Assembly: GCF_014647675.1 (NCBI RefSeq)
Contig: NZ_BMPQ01000038.1
Coordinates: forward strand, 20,679-80,787
Direction of reading: 5' to 3'
Length of the DNA: 60,109 nt
DNA from: Streptomyces flaveus
GTDB taxonomy: Bacteria; Actinomycetota; Actinomycetes; Streptomycetales; Streptomycetaceae
In this document: positions 15,762 through 25,054 of the stretch, one piece after another
Numbering within the stretch: position 1 is the stretch's first letter
How the letters are laid out: each line of letters begins with the position of its first letter
Notes under the pieces: model-generated
What the model was told of the DNA's origin: nothing
What the model saw: the letters and a program-made list of their open reading frames with translations, nothing else
The model's database searches: none
Position numbers and translations under genes: made by a program

Positions 15762-15784
15762 GTACGGGCGGCGCAGTCGTCGTA
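15762..15784 (+). repeat. 23-bp direct repeat, right copy
   Basis: Identical to 7025-7047. Read in frame it still encodes VRAAQSS and is followed by a TAA stop, two bases from the convergent EamA stop. It looks like the original 3' end of the serine hydrolase gene. Confidence 0.8.
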
Positions 15785-15786
15785 AC

Positions 15787-16632
15787 TCACCCCGCGTGCA
15801 GCATCAGCCCGATCCCCACCACCAGCAGCCCCGCCGCAGCGATGCGCGGCGTCCCGAACCGCTCCTTGAAGAACACCGCGCCGATGACCGCGCCGACGAT
15901 GATCGAGGACTCGCGCAAGGCCGCGACAGGAGCAAGCTCCGCCTTCGTCTGCGCCCACAGGACGAGGCCGTACGCCGCGACGGACAGGGCGGCTCCCAGC
16001 AGCCCCACGCCCGCGAACGGCCGTAGTACGCCCAGCAGTTGACCACGCCAGCGATACAGCGCGTACGCCGGGACCGCCACGCCCTCCACCGCCATCAGCC
16101 AGGCGATGTAGCCGAGGGAGGAGCCGGAGGCCCGTACGCCCAGTCCGTCGACGACCGTGTACGCCGCGATGGTCAGCCCGGTCGCGAGCGCCGCGCCGAT
16201 CGCCGCCCAGTTGGGCCGGTGTCCGCGCAGCCCCCACAGGGCGACCCCGGTCAGACCCGCGCACGACACCGCGATGCCGGCCGCCGCCCAGCCGTCGGGA
16301 ACCTCATGGGCGAACACTGCCGCCAGCACGGTCACGACCAGCGGCGCGGTGCCGCGCGCGATGGGGTACGCCTGACCGAAGTCCCCCAGCCGGAAGGACC
16401 GCATCAGCAGGACGTAGTACGCGACGTGGATGACGGCCGAGGCGATCAGATACGGCCACGCCCCGGCCGCCGGGAACGGCACGAACGGCGCCATGGCCAG
16501 CCCGATCAGCGTCCCGCCGCCGGCGATCAGCGTGAACCCGACCAGCTTGTCGGTGATCTGGTGCGCGATCGCGTTCCAGCTGGCGTGGGTGACGGCGGCG
16601 AGGAGGACGGCCGCCGCGACGAGTGGGGTCAC
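15787..16632 (-). CDS. EamA/DMT family transporter
   Basis: A 281-residue integral membrane protein with about ten hydrophobic segments in two EamA repeats, beginning VTPLVAAAVLLAAVTHASWNAIAH, a pattern typical of the family. Likely a small-metabolite exporter; substrate unknown. The GTG at 16632 overlaps the ybaK stop (GTGA), giving translational coupling; an open frame upstream to 16989 is a shadow of ybaK. Confidence 0.88.
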   Translation of the reverse strand: MTPLVAAAVLLAAVTHASWNAIAHQITDKLVGFTLIAGGGTLIGLAMAPFVPFPAAGAWPYLIASAVIHVAYYVLLMRSFRLGDFGQAYPIARGTAPLVVTVLAAVFAHEVPDGWAAAGIAVSCAGLTGVALWGLRGHRPNWAAIGAALATGLTIAAYTVVDGLGVRASGSSLGYIAWLMAVEGVAVPAYALYRWRGQLLGVLRPFAGVGLLGAALSVAAYGLVLWAQTKAELAPVAALRESSIIVGAVIGAVFFKERFGTPRIAAAGLLVVGIGLMLHAG

Positions 16633-17132
16633 TCGGACTGCTCGCGTACGTCCACCAGTGTGGCGCCCGCGTGCGTGATGAGGGTCTTCGGATCCATCGG
16701 GAAGACGGTGTACGGGGTGCCCGCCGCGGCCCACACGATGTCGTGGTCGAGCAGTGAACGGTCCGCCAGGACACGGGTCTTGGTGCGGTGCCCGAAGGGC
16801 GGTACGCCCCCGATCGCGTACCCCGTCGTCTCCCGCACGAGATCCGCCCTGGCCCGCGTGACCTTCTCGGCACCCAACTCCCGCTGCACGAGCTCGAGGT
16901 CCACGCGGGACGCCCCGTCCATGAGGACGAGGACCGGGACCCCGTCCGCTGCAAAGATCAGCGACTTGCAGATCTGGCTCAACTCGCACCCGATCGCGGC
17001 AGCTGCCTCGGCGGCGGTGCGGGTCGCGTCCGGGAAGCGGCGGATCTGCGGGGGCAGGTCATCCAGGCCCAGCTCACGCAGGGCCTCGGCGAAACGGGGG
17101 TGGGCGGCGTTCTGTTCTTCGGCGGAGGTCAT
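16629..17132 (-). CDS. YbaK/EbsC family aminoacyl-tRNA deacylase
   Basis: A 167-residue YbaK-fold protein, related to the editing domain of prolyl-tRNA synthetase, that hydrolyses mischarged tRNA in known members. Recognisable parts are CELSQICKSLIF with the conserved Lys, GYAIGGVPPFGH, and the C-terminal DIVWAAAGTPYTVFPMDP. The ATG at 17132 fits the family start; no ribosome site precedes it, and TAGCGT about 15 bases upstream could be a -10 for a leaderless message. Overlaps and probably cotranscribes with the EamA gene. Confidence 0.92.
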   Translation of the reverse strand: MTSAEEQNAAHPRFAEALRELGLDDLPPQIRRFPDATRTAAEAAAAIGCELSQICKSLIFAADGVPVLVLMDGASRVDLELVQRELGAEKVTRARADLVRETTGYAIGGVPPFGHRTKTRVLADRSLLDHDIVWAAAGTPYTVFPMDPKTLITHAGATLVDVREQSE

Positions 17133-17291
17133 GCACGGCACGCTAGCGGTGCGTGTACGGCGCATGCGACCGAGTTCTCCGGGTCACGTCCCGGAGACGT
17201 GGCCGCCGCCGCGCCTGCCGGTCCGGGGAGCTGGCCGTAAGCGGAGCAGGTCACCCACAAGGGTGATCATCGTCCAATCCGTTGGATATCG

Positions 17292-17312
17292 GCATATATT
17301 TACGCCATATGC
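17292..17312 (+). promoter_or_regulatory. AT-rich inverted repeat upstream of the Rpn-like gene
   Basis: GCATAT (17292-17297) and ATATGC (17307-17312) are inverted around a 9-base AT-rich centre, in the promoter region of the gene at 17350. Candidate operator only. Confidence 0.35.
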
Positions 17313-17349
17313 TCGCCCCGTTCACCACGAAAGGAACGCTGACACCGCG

Positions 17350-18243
17350 ATGGTCAGTTCCCTGCATGAGGCGATGCACTCGATCTTCGGAGAGGATCCG
17401 GGGCTGTTCGCCCGGGCCACCCGCACGCTCGACATCCCGCCGTTCGAGACTCCGATCTCCGCGACTCCGCTGCCGACCGACCTCACCGAGAACCAGCCAG
17501 TGGAGCGGCGAGTGGACACACTTTTACGGATCGAGGCGCCGAGTGGCGACTACGTCCTCGCCGTCGAGGCGCAGAACCAGCCGGATCCGAGGAAGCCCAG
17601 CAGTTGGGCGTACTACTTGGCTCATCTGCAGGCCAAGTACCAACTGCCACCGGTACTGCTGGTCGTCTGCCCGGACCAGCGGACCGCCGACTGGGCGGCC
17701 CAAGAGGTGAAGATCGGCCCACCACAGTGGTCGTCGCTCCGGCTGACTCCGCTGGTCCTCGGACCGGGCAACGTACCGGTCGTCAGGACCGTGGAGGAAG
17801 CCGCCCGCGATGTCCCGCTGTCCGTTCTGTCCGCCGTTCTCCACCGCACCGACCGGGATGTCGATGTGATACTGGAGGCGCTGGTAGCAGCCCTGAAGGT
17901 CCTGGACCGGGAAACCGCGGAGAAGTTGATCGACCTCACAGGTCAGGGCCTGGACGACAACACCAACGCCATCAAAATCTGGAGGAGACTCGTGGCCGCC
18001 GACACCTCGTTCTTCAAGTCGTCGCTGTCCCAGGAGATCCGGGCTGAGGGGAAGGCCGAGGACCGCGCCGCCGCCATCTTCGATGTCCTCGAAGTCCGCG
18101 GCATCCCCGTGCCAGAGGCCGACCGTTACCGCATCGCCTCGTGCGACGACTTCGACACGCTCATGCGCTGGTTCCGCCGCGCCGTCACCGCGAAATCTAC
18201 CGCCGAGGTGTTCGACGACGACCTGGCCGACACCGAGCACTGA
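17350..18243 (+). CDS. Rpn/PD-(D/E)XK nuclease-like protein
   Basis: A 297-residue protein of a family common in Streptomyces. Residues ~45-100 resemble the PD-(D/E)XK core of Rpn/transposase_31 nucleases: Asp in RRVDTLLRIE, then YVLAVEAQNQPD, where Glu-x-Gln replaces Glu-x-Lys, then SWAYYLAHLQAKY. Residues ~175-290 are helical. Rpn proteins are DNA endonucleases linked to recombination or phage defence; activity here is inference. The ATG is preceded by AAGGAA at an unusually long spacing (about 14). It ends at a strong terminator. Confidence 0.6.
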   Translation: MVSSLHEAMHSIFGEDPGLFARATRTLDIPPFETPISATPLPTDLTENQPVERRVDTLLRIEAPSGDYVLAVEAQNQPDPRKPSSWAYYLAHLQAKYQLPPVLLVVCPDQRTADWAAQEVKIGPPQWSSLRLTPLVLGPGNVPVVRTVEEAARDVPLSVLSAVLHRTDRDVDVILEALVAALKVLDRETAEKLIDLTGQGLDDNTNAIKIWRRLVAADTSFFKSSLSQEIRAEGKAEDRAAAIFDVLEVRGIPVPEADRYRIASCDDFDTLMRWFRRAVTAKSTAEVFDDDLADTEH

Positions 18244-18253
18244 CAGACCGCGG

Positions 18254-18313
18254 CTCACCTCAACGGACAGGGCGCCCCACGCGTTGGTGGGGCGCCCTGT
18301 CCGTTCAGGTGAG
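18254..18313. terminator. very strong bidirectional terminator hairpin
   Basis: AACGGACAGGGCGCCCCAC (18262-18280) pairs perfectly with 18287-18305 around a 6-base loop. The stem extends outward by CTCACCT/AGGTGAG with one mismatch. It separates the convergent Rpn-like and MMPL genes. Confidence 0.9.
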
Positions 18314-18330
18314 GCTTCAGACTCGTAGCC

Positions 18331-20592
18331 TCAGACCCGGGCCAACTCCCGGTCCTCGTCCGGGTCCTTCGGGCCGTCGGCGGCGGCGTCGTGAGTGCGG
18401 AGCGCCTCGCCCTCGACGTCGACGTTCGGGAGGGCGCGGTCCAGCCACTTCGGGAGCCACCAGGCCTTCTTGCCGAGCAGGGCGAGCACCGCCGGGACGA
18501 TGGCCATGCGGACCACGAACGCGTCGAAGAAGACGGCGATCGCGAGGCCGAAGCCGATCATCTTGATCATCGACTCGCTGGAGCTGATGAAGCCGCCGAA
18601 GACGGCCATCATGATCACCGCGGCGGCGGCCACGACCCGGGCGCTGTGCCGGAAGCCGGTCACGATGGCCTGGCTCGGCGACTCGCCGTGGACGTACGCC
18701 TCCCGCATCCGGGTCACGAGGAACACCTCGTAGTCCATCGCGAGACCGAAGACCACGCCCACCATGAAGATCGGCATCATCGACATGATCGGGCCGGTCT
18801 CCTCGACGCCGAGCAGGCCGCCGAGCCAGCCCCACTGGAAGACCGCGACCACGGCACCGAGCGCGGCGAGCACGCTGAGCAGGAAGCCGAGGGCCGCCTT
18901 CAGCGGGACCAGGATGGAGCGGAAGATCACGATCAGGAGCAGGAAGGCGAGGCCGACCACCAGGGCCAGGTACGGGACCAGGGCGTCGGTGAGCTTCTGC
19001 GAGAAGTCGATGTTCATCGCGGTGGTGCCGGTGACCAGGACCCTAGCGTCCGTGTCGGCCTTGACGTCGGTGCCCTGGTCGCGGATGGCGTGCACCAGGT
19101 CCTCGGTCTGTACCGAGGACGGCTTGGAGTCCGGGATCACGGTGATCGTCGCCGTGTCGCCGGCTTTGTTGAACGCCGCCGGGGTCACCGTCACGACGTC
19201 CTTGAGGCCCTTGATCCCGTCGGTGACCGTGGTGGCCGCCGCCTTGGGGTCGTCGCTCTCCTTGGCGTCGACCACGATCATCAGGGGGCCGTTGAAGCCG
19301 GGGCCGAAGCCCTCCGACAGCAGGTCGTACGCCCGGCGCTGGGTGGTGGACGTCGGCTGTGAACCGTCGTCGGGCAGGCCCAGTTCCAGCTGGGTGGCCG
19401 GGACGGCGATCGCACCCAGGCCGACCACGCCGAGCAGCAGCACGGCGACCGGACGGCGGATGACGAAGCTCGCCCAACGGGTGCCCATGCCGGGCTTGGA
19501 CTGGGTCTTGGACGGCTCGGACTTCTCAGGCTTCGCGGACTGCACGGCCTTGTCGCCGCCGCGCGCCTTGCGCTTCTCGCCCACCGGCCGGACCTTCCTG
19601 CCGGCGTACCCGAGCAGCGCCGGGATCATGGTCAGCGCGATGAGGACGGCCACCACGACCGTGCCCGCCGCCGCGAGGCCCATCTTGGTCAGCATCGGGA
19701 CGCCGACGACCGAGAGGCCCGCCAGGGCGATCACGACCGTGAGACCGGCGAAGACCACCGCCGAGCCGGCGGTGCCGGTGGCCCGGCCTGCCGCCTCCTC
19801 GCGGTCACGGCCGTCGGCCAGCTCGCCCCGGTAGCGCGAGACGATGAACAGCGCGTAGTCGATGCCGACCGCGAGGCCGATCATCAACGCGAGCGTGGAG
19901 GTGGTGTCGCCGAGGTCGAGCGCGTTGGCGAGGGAGGTGATGGTGGCGACGCCGATGCCGACGCCGATGATCGCGGTCAGCAGCGGCAGTCCGGCCGCGA
20001 CCAGCGAGCCCAGGGTGAGGACGAGGACGACAGCGGCGATGGCGAGACCGATGACCTCGCCGATCGCCCCCGGCTCGGCCGCGGCCTGCAGGGCGTCGCC
20101 TCCGACGTCGACGGTCAGCCCGGTGGCCTGCGCCTCGTCAGCGGCCGCCTCGAGGGCGTCCCTGGTCGAGTCCTTCAGCTCCATGCCGGGGGCGTCGTAC
20201 GTCACCGACGCGTAGGCGACCGTTCCGTCCTTGCTCACGGCGTTCGTCGTGAACGGGTCGGTGACGGAGACGACTTCGGCGCCGCCGCCCAGTTCCCTGA
20301 CGGTCTTCTCGACGGTCGCCTTGTTGTCGGCGTCCGTCATCTTCTGGCCCTCTGGTGCCTTGAAGACGATGCGCCCGGTCCCTCCGTCGGCGCTGGCGCC
20401 GGGGAAACGCTGCTCCAGCAGGTCGAAGGCCTTCTGCGCCTCGGTGCCGGGGATCGAGAAGGAAGTCGATCCCGCCGCCGGTGCACTGGCGGCGCCGACA
20501 CCCGCGAGCGTCAGCAGCGCCACCCATATCAGGGCGACGAAGTGCCGTCGCCGGAAGGCGAGTCGGCCGAGTTTGTAGAGGAACGTAGCCAC
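18331..20592 (-). CDS. MMPL family RND-type transporter
   Basis: A 753-residue inner-membrane exporter with the two-fold RND layout: a TM helix near residue 15, a ~150-residue outside loop, six helices (~175-360), a second TM near 390, a second loop, and six more helices (~540-715). The MMPL proton-relay signatures are present as DYALFIVSRYR in half one and DYEVFLVTRMREAY in half two. Substrates of such pumps are lipids or hydrophobic drugs. It lies 111 bases downstream of a TetR gene on the same strand, and is probably in its operon and induced when TetR is released. Confidence 0.93.
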   Translation of the reverse strand: MATFLYKLGRLAFRRRHFVALIWVALLTLAGVGAASAPAAGSTSFSIPGTEAQKAFDLLEQRFPGASADGGTGRIVFKAPEGQKMTDADNKATVEKTVRELGGGAEVVSVTDPFTTNAVSKDGTVAYASVTYDAPGMELKDSTRDALEAAADEAQATGLTVDVGGDALQAAAEPGAIGEVIGLAIAAVVLVLTLGSLVAAGLPLLTAIIGVGIGVATITSLANALDLGDTTSTLALMIGLAVGIDYALFIVSRYRGELADGRDREEAAGRATGTAGSAVVFAGLTVVIALAGLSVVGVPMLTKMGLAAAGTVVVAVLIALTMIPALLGYAGRKVRPVGEKRKARGGDKAVQSAKPEKSEPSKTQSKPGMGTRWASFVIRRPVAVLLLGVVGLGAIAVPATQLELGLPDDGSQPTSTTQRRAYDLLSEGFGPGFNGPLMIVVDAKESDDPKAAATTVTDGIKGLKDVVTVTPAAFNKAGDTATITVIPDSKPSSVQTEDLVHAIRDQGTDVKADTDARVLVTGTTAMNIDFSQKLTDALVPYLALVVGLAFLLLIVIFRSILVPLKAALGFLLSVLAALGAVVAVFQWGWLGGLLGVEETGPIMSMMPIFMVGVVFGLAMDYEVFLVTRMREAYVHGESPSQAIVTGFRHSARVVAAAAVIMMAVFGGFISSSESMIKMIGFGLAIAVFFDAFVVRMAIVPAVLALLGKKAWWLPKWLDRALPNVDVEGEALRTHDAAADGPKDPDEDRELARV

Positions 20593-20703
20593 GAGGGAGT
20601 ACTCCCGGTCAGGTCGTGGGGTGGAACAGGGCAGGGGCGATCAGCCCGACGACGTGAGCGGTCGCGTCAGGTACGGCTGGGGTTTTGAAAAAAGGGGGGA
20701 GGG

Positions 20704-21294
20704 TCAGGCGCCGAGAGCGGGGAGGACCACGGCGTCGACGTACGAACGAAGGAACTCCTGGGTCGGCGGCAGCCCGTCGATCAGGTTCCGGGCGACGAAG
20801 GCGCCGAGGAGCATGTGCAGCACGTAGTCCATCGCGGGGTTGTCCGTACGGATCTCACCCCGTTCGACGGCACGCTGCAACACCTTGCGAATCTCGGCCG
20901 CCTCAGGTTCGATGAGCCACTCCCGGAACGCCTGGAGGAGTTCCGGGTTGCTGTGGATCGCCATGACCAGGCTCCGCATCAGCGCGGTGTCCTGCTCCAT
21001 GGAACAGTCGTCCTCACGCAACGCCATGGCGTGGAAGTCGCCCCGCAGGGACCCCGTGTCGATCTCGGCCGGGTCGATCCGCTTGTGATGCCGGAGCGCC
21101 TTGGCCACCAGCTCGGGCTTGCCGCCCCACTGGCGGTAGAGCGTCGCCTTGCTGGACCGGGTGCGGGCGGCCACGGCGTCCATGGTCAGGGCGTCGTAGC
21201 CGACTTCCCGGAGCAGGTCGAGCACGGCCCCGTACAGCTCGGCCTCACGCTCGGGCGTGATCCGGCTCCGACGCACCGTTGCGGCTTCAGCCAT
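20704..21294 (-). CDS. TetR family repressor of the MMPL pump
   Basis: A 196-residue TetR regulator. The N-terminal helix-turn-helix is at ~14-60 (LREVGYDALTMDAVAARTRSSKATLYRQW), followed by a ligand-binding C-terminal half. The ATG at 21294 follows GGAGAGG. The upstream region holds two near-identical palindromes, and the MMPL gene follows downstream, so autoregulated control of the pump is likely. The longer open frame on this strand is a shadow of the protease gene. Confidence 0.92.
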   Translation of the reverse strand: MAEAATVRRSRITPEREAELYGAVLDLLREVGYDALTMDAVAARTRSSKATLYRQWGGKPELVAKALRHHKRIDPAEIDTGSLRGDFHAMALREDDCSMEQDTALMRSLVMAIHSNPELLQAFREWLIEPEAAEIRKVLQRAVERGEIRTDNPAMDYVLHMLLGAFVARNLIDGLPPTQEFLRSYVDAVVLPALGA

Positions 21295-21370
21295 TCCACT
21301 CACCCTCTCCTGCTCCACACGCTCGGAGCGCCAGGCTACAGACACGTGCCTGCGGACCCACGCCGCCGAA

Positions 21371-21430
21371 CGAAACGGTTTCGTACGCCTATGAAGATAC
21401 CCTGAGATTCTGCGAAACGAAACCGTTTCG
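21371..21430. promoter_or_regulatory. twin TetR operators
   Basis: CGAAACGGTTTCG (21371-21383) and CGAAACCGTTTCG (21418-21430) are two palindromes with their centres 47 bases apart, both followed by TACG. They lie between the divergent tetR and tricorn genes. Confidence 0.8.
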
Positions 21431-21510
21431 TACGTGTCCTGAATCACGCCCCCACCGGTCAACCCTCGCCACAAGTTGCCGGGCCCCCTCCCCAGGCAAA
21501 GCATGGGTAG

Positions 21511-24500
21511 GTGAGCGACAAGCACGAGAACCCGATCACGCGGGAGCGGGCGCCGGCACCCGAGAACGCGCCCGGCTATCTGCGCTTCCCGCACCTCAGC
21601 GGCGACCGGCTCTGCTTCGTGGCCGAGGACGACCTCTGGGTGGCTCCCCTCGACAGCCCCGGCCGGGCCTGGCGGCTCACCGTCGACCGTACGAAGGTCG
21701 GCCCTCCGCGCTTCTCCCCCGACGGCCGGCACATCGCGTACACGACGTGGCGCAGCCTCGACCCGGAGATCCACCTCGCCCCGGTGGACGGCGGCCCGGC
21801 CAGACGGCTCACCTACTGGGGCAGCCCCGACACCCGCGTCTGCGGCTGGAACCCCGACGGCGACATCCTCGCCGTCGCCTCGCACGGCGAGCCCTTCGCC
21901 CACTTCACCTGGGCCTACAAGCTCCCGGTCGACGGCGACCCCGGCGGCAAGCTCCCCTGGGGCCCGGTCTCCCACATCGCGGTCGCCGACGTCGCCGGCG
22001 AGCACAAGACGCTGCTGCTCACCGGCACGCCCCCGCACGAGCCCGCCTCCTGGAAGCGCTACCGCGGTGGCGCCACCGGACGCCTCTGGCTGCACGGGCG
22101 GCGCATCCTCGACGAGCTCGACGGGCACCTGGACGCGCCCATGTTCGTCGGCGACCGCATCGCCTTCCTCTCCGACCACGAGGGCGTCGGCAACCTCTAC
22201 TCCTGCCTGCACGACGGCTCCGACCTGCGCCGCCACACCGACCACGACGCCTTCTACGCCCGCCACGCCGCCGGCGACGGCACCCGCGTCGTCTACCAGT
22301 GCGCGGGCGAGCTGTGGATCGTCGACGAGTTGTCCGCCGACTCGGGGCCCCGCCGACTCGACGTACGCCTGGGCGGGCCGCGTGCGGGGCGCCGCCCGTA
22401 CCAGGTTCCGGCCGGTCTGCACGTCGACGGGATCTCCGTGGACGAGACGGGCCGGGCCAGCGCCGTCGTCGTCCGCGGCAGCCTGTACTGGCTCACCCAC
22501 CGCGACGGCCCGGCGCGCACCATCGCGGACACTCCGGGCGTACGCGTACGGCTGCCGGAGATGCTCGGCTCGAGCGGGCGGCTCGCGTATGTGACGGACG
22601 CGGAGGGCGAGGACGCCGTCGAGATCGCGTACCTGCCGCGCGCGACCGGCGCCCGCGCACCGCGCCGGATCGCTTCCGGCCGTCTTGGCCGCGTACTGGA
22701 ACTCGTCTCGGATCCGCAAGGGGAACGGCTCGCGATCGCGTCCAACGACGGGCGGCTGCTGCTCATCGATGCGACGGAGGAGCCGGAAGGCGGCCAGATC
22801 ACCGAGCTGATCCAGTCCGTCAACGGGCCCGTGCGCGACCTCGCCTTCTCCCCCGACGGCGCCTGGCTGGCCTGGTCGCACCCGGGCATCGGCCGGTCCC
22901 TGCGGCAGATCAAGATCGCGCGGATCGAGGGGCCGATAGCCGAAGGTCCGAGAGCCGAGGGTCCAGGAGCCGTAGGCCCGGTGGCGCACACGATCGTCGA
23001 CGTCACCAACGGCCGCTTCGAGGACGAGAACCCGGTGTTCACGTGGGACGGCCGCTTCCTGGCGTTCCTGTCCTGGCGCGGCTTCGACCCGGTGTACGAC
23101 GTGCACACCGGCGATCTGTCCTTCCCGCTGGGCTGCCGCCCGTACCTCGTCCCGCTGTCGTCCGCGACGCCCTCCCCCTTCGCGCTGACCCCTGAGGGAC
23201 GCCCGGCCGCGGGAGGCCTGGACGTGGTCGAGGAGGACGCCGGCGACGGCGCCGCGGTGACCGTCGAGACCGAGGGCCTGGCGATGCGGGTCACGCCCTT
23301 CCCGGTGCCCGCCTCCAAGTACTCGGCGCTGTACCCGGTCGCCGGCGGCGGCCTGGTCTGGCTGCGCTGGCCGATCTCCGGCGCGCTCGGCGAGACCTTC
23401 GTCAACCCGGACGACACCTCCGGGCGGCCCACGCTGGAGTACTTCAACATCAGCAAGGCGAAGAAGTCCGAACTCGTCGACCAGCTCGACTGGTTCGCGC
23501 TCAGCGGCGACGGCTCGCGGCTCGTCGTGGTCGACGAGGGCGACCTGCGGGCCGTCCCCTCCACCGAGTCCGGCGACCTGGACACCACCGTGTGGATCGA
23601 CTCGCGGCGCATCCTGCACCACGTCGATCCGGCCGCCGAGTGGCGGCAGGCGTACGAGGAGGCGGGCCGCCTCATCCGCGCGTACTTCTGGGAGCCGAAG
23701 ATGTGCGGCATCGACTGGGACGCGGTCCTCGACCAGTACCGGCCGCTGGTCGAACGGGTCGCCTCCCCCGACGAGTTCGCGGATCTGCTGCGCGAGGTCC
23801 TGGGCGAGCTGGGCACGTCGCATGCGTACGTCATTCCCGCGCGCCGCAACGAAGGCCCGCCGCACTACCAGCGCGCACAGGGCCTGCTGGGCGTCAACTT
23901 CGTTCGCAAGGACGGAAGTTGGGTGGTTCGGCGGGTCCTGCCCGGCGAGTCGTCCGACCCCAAGGCGCGTTCACCGCTGGCCGGTACGGGGATCCGCGAG
24001 GGCGCGGTGCTCACCCATGTCGACGGGCGGCCGGTCGATCCGGTCGCCGGGCCGTATCCGCTGCTCGCGGGGGCGGGCGGTACGACGGTGGAACTGACGT
24101 TCGCGGTGACCGACGGGGCTGCAGGCACGGACGGGATTACAGGCGCGGACGGAGTTACGGGCGCGATGACCGACCCGGCGGCGGACGCGGCAGGCGGCGA
24201 GGCCCATGCGCGCCGGGTCGCGGTCGTGCCGCTGATCGACGAGCGGCCTCTGCGCTACCAGGACTGGGTGGCCAAACGCCGCGAAGTCGTACGGGAGTTG
24301 AGCCACGGCAAGTGCGGGTATCTGCACATCCCGGACATGGGCGGCTCGGGCTGGGCCCAGTTCAACCGTGATCTGCGCATGGAGATGTCCCGGCCCGCCC
24401 TGATCGTCGACGTGCGCGGCAACGCCGGCGGCCACATCAGCGAGCTGGTCGTGGAGAAGCTCACCCGTACGATCCTGGGCTGGGACCTGACGCGTAACGC

Positions 24501-24942
24501 CCAGCCGGTGTCGTACACCTCCAACGCCCCGCGCGGCCCGGTCGTCGCCCTCGCCGACGAATCGACGTCCTCGGACGGCGACATGATCACGGCGGCCTTC
24601 AAACTGCTCAAGCTCGGCCCGGTGGTCGGGCAGCGCACCTGGGGCGGCGTGGTCGGCATGACCGGGCGGCACCGTCTCGGTGACGGCACGGTCATCACGG
24701 TTCCCATGAACGCCGCCTGGTTCGACGCGTACGGCTGGTCCGTCGAGAACCACGGCGTCAGCCCCGACCTGCCCGTGCTGCGCACCCCGCTGGACTGGGC
24801 GGAGGGCCGCCACGCGCAGTTGGCCGACGCGGTCCACCTGGCCCTGAAACTGCTGCCGGACCATCCGGCGGCAACTCCCCCGGACTACAACCACGTTCCG
24901 GACCGGACCCGCCCGAAACTGCCTCCCAGGAGAACCGCGTAG
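21511..24942 (+). CDS. tricorn protease homologue (S41 family)
   Basis: A 1143-residue cytosolic protease that trims oligopeptides released by larger proteases. The N-terminal ~650 residues are WD/propeller-like repeats (FSPDGRHIAYTTW, FSPDGAWLAWSH). A helical core (~690-780) carries His771 in LGTSHAYV, and then come a PDZ-like domain (~790-920) and the S41 domain. Ser1021-Asp1022 in ESTSSDGDM and Glu1079 in VENHGVSPD correspond to the Thermoplasma catalytic Ser, Asp and Glu. A repetitive insert of ~25 residues (GITGADGVTGA) lies inside the PDZ part. GTG 21511 has no clear ribosome site, so the message may be leaderless. A perfect hairpin follows the gene. Confidence 0.95.
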   Translation: MSDKHENPITRERAPAPENAPGYLRFPHLSGDRLCFVAEDDLWVAPLDSPGRAWRLTVDRTKVGPPRFSPDGRHIAYTTWRSLDPEIHLAPVDGGPARRLTYWGSPDTRVCGWNPDGDILAVASHGEPFAHFTWAYKLPVDGDPGGKLPWGPVSHIAVADVAGEHKTLLLTGTPPHEPASWKRYRGGATGRLWLHGRRILDELDGHLDAPMFVGDRIAFLSDHEGVGNLYSCLHDGSDLRRHTDHDAFYARHAAGDGTRVVYQCAGELWIVDELSADSGPRRLDVRLGGPRAGRRPYQVPAGLHVDGISVDETGRASAVVVRGSLYWLTHRDGPARTIADTPGVRVRLPEMLGSSGRLAYVTDAEGEDAVEIAYLPRATGARAPRRIASGRLGRVLELVSDPQGERLAIASNDGRLLLIDATEEPEGGQITELIQSVNGPVRDLAFSPDGAWLAWSHPGIGRSLRQIKIARIEGPIAEGPRAEGPGAVGPVAHTIVDVTNGRFEDENPVFTWDGRFLAFLSWRGFDPVYDVHTGDLSFPLGCRPYLVPLSSATPSPFALTPEGRPAAGGLDVVEEDAGDGAAVTVETEGLAMRVTPFPVPASKYSALYPVAGGGLVWLRWPISGALGETFVNPDDTSGRPTLEYFNISKAKKSELVDQLDWFALSGDGSRLVVVDEGDLRAVPSTESGDLDTTVWIDSRRILHHVDPAAEWRQAYEEAGRLIRAYFWEPKMCGIDWDAVLDQYRPLVERVASPDEFADLLREVLGELGTSHAYVIPARRNEGPPHYQRAQGLLGVNFVRKDGSWVVRRVLPGESSDPKARSPLAGTGIREGAVLTHVDGRPVDPVAGPYPLLAGAGGTTVELTFAVTDGAAGTDGITGADGVTGAMTDPAADAAGGEAHARRVAVVPLIDERPLRYQDWVAKRREVVRELSHGKCGYLHIPDMGGSGWAQFNRDLRMEMSRPALIVDVRGNAGGHISELVVEKLTRTILGWDLTRNAQPVSYTSNAPRGPVVALADESTSSDGDMITAAFKLLKLGPVVGQRTWGGVVGMTGRHRLGDGTVITVPMNAAWFDAYGWSVENHGVSPDLPVLRTPLDWAEGRHAQLADAVHLALKLLPDHPAATPPDYNHVPDRTRPKLPPRRTA

Positions 24943-24977
24943 TCCAAGGCGCAATGACCGCCCTCCTAGGACAACGC

Positions 24978-25012
24978 GTAAGGGGTGCCCTCCCATTGAG
25001 GGCACCCCTTAC
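24978..25012. terminator. perfect 15-bp hairpin after the tricorn gene
   Basis: GTAAGGGGTGCCCTC (24978-24992) pairs with 24998-25012 around a 5-base loop. It lies between convergent genes. Confidence 0.9.
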
Positions 25013-25054
25013 CGATCAGACCGGCTCAGCGCGATCGAGCGTGATCGAGCACGG

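Noticed and set aside
16039..17349. upstream extension of the Rpn-like protein
   Set aside because: It runs antisense to the EamA and ybaK genes and shows no conserved sequence; ATG 17350 is the first sensible start.
20704..23865. 1053-codon minus-strand open frame
   Set aside because: Only its C-terminal 196 codons (tetR) resemble a protein; the rest is a GC-bias shadow of the tricorn gene.
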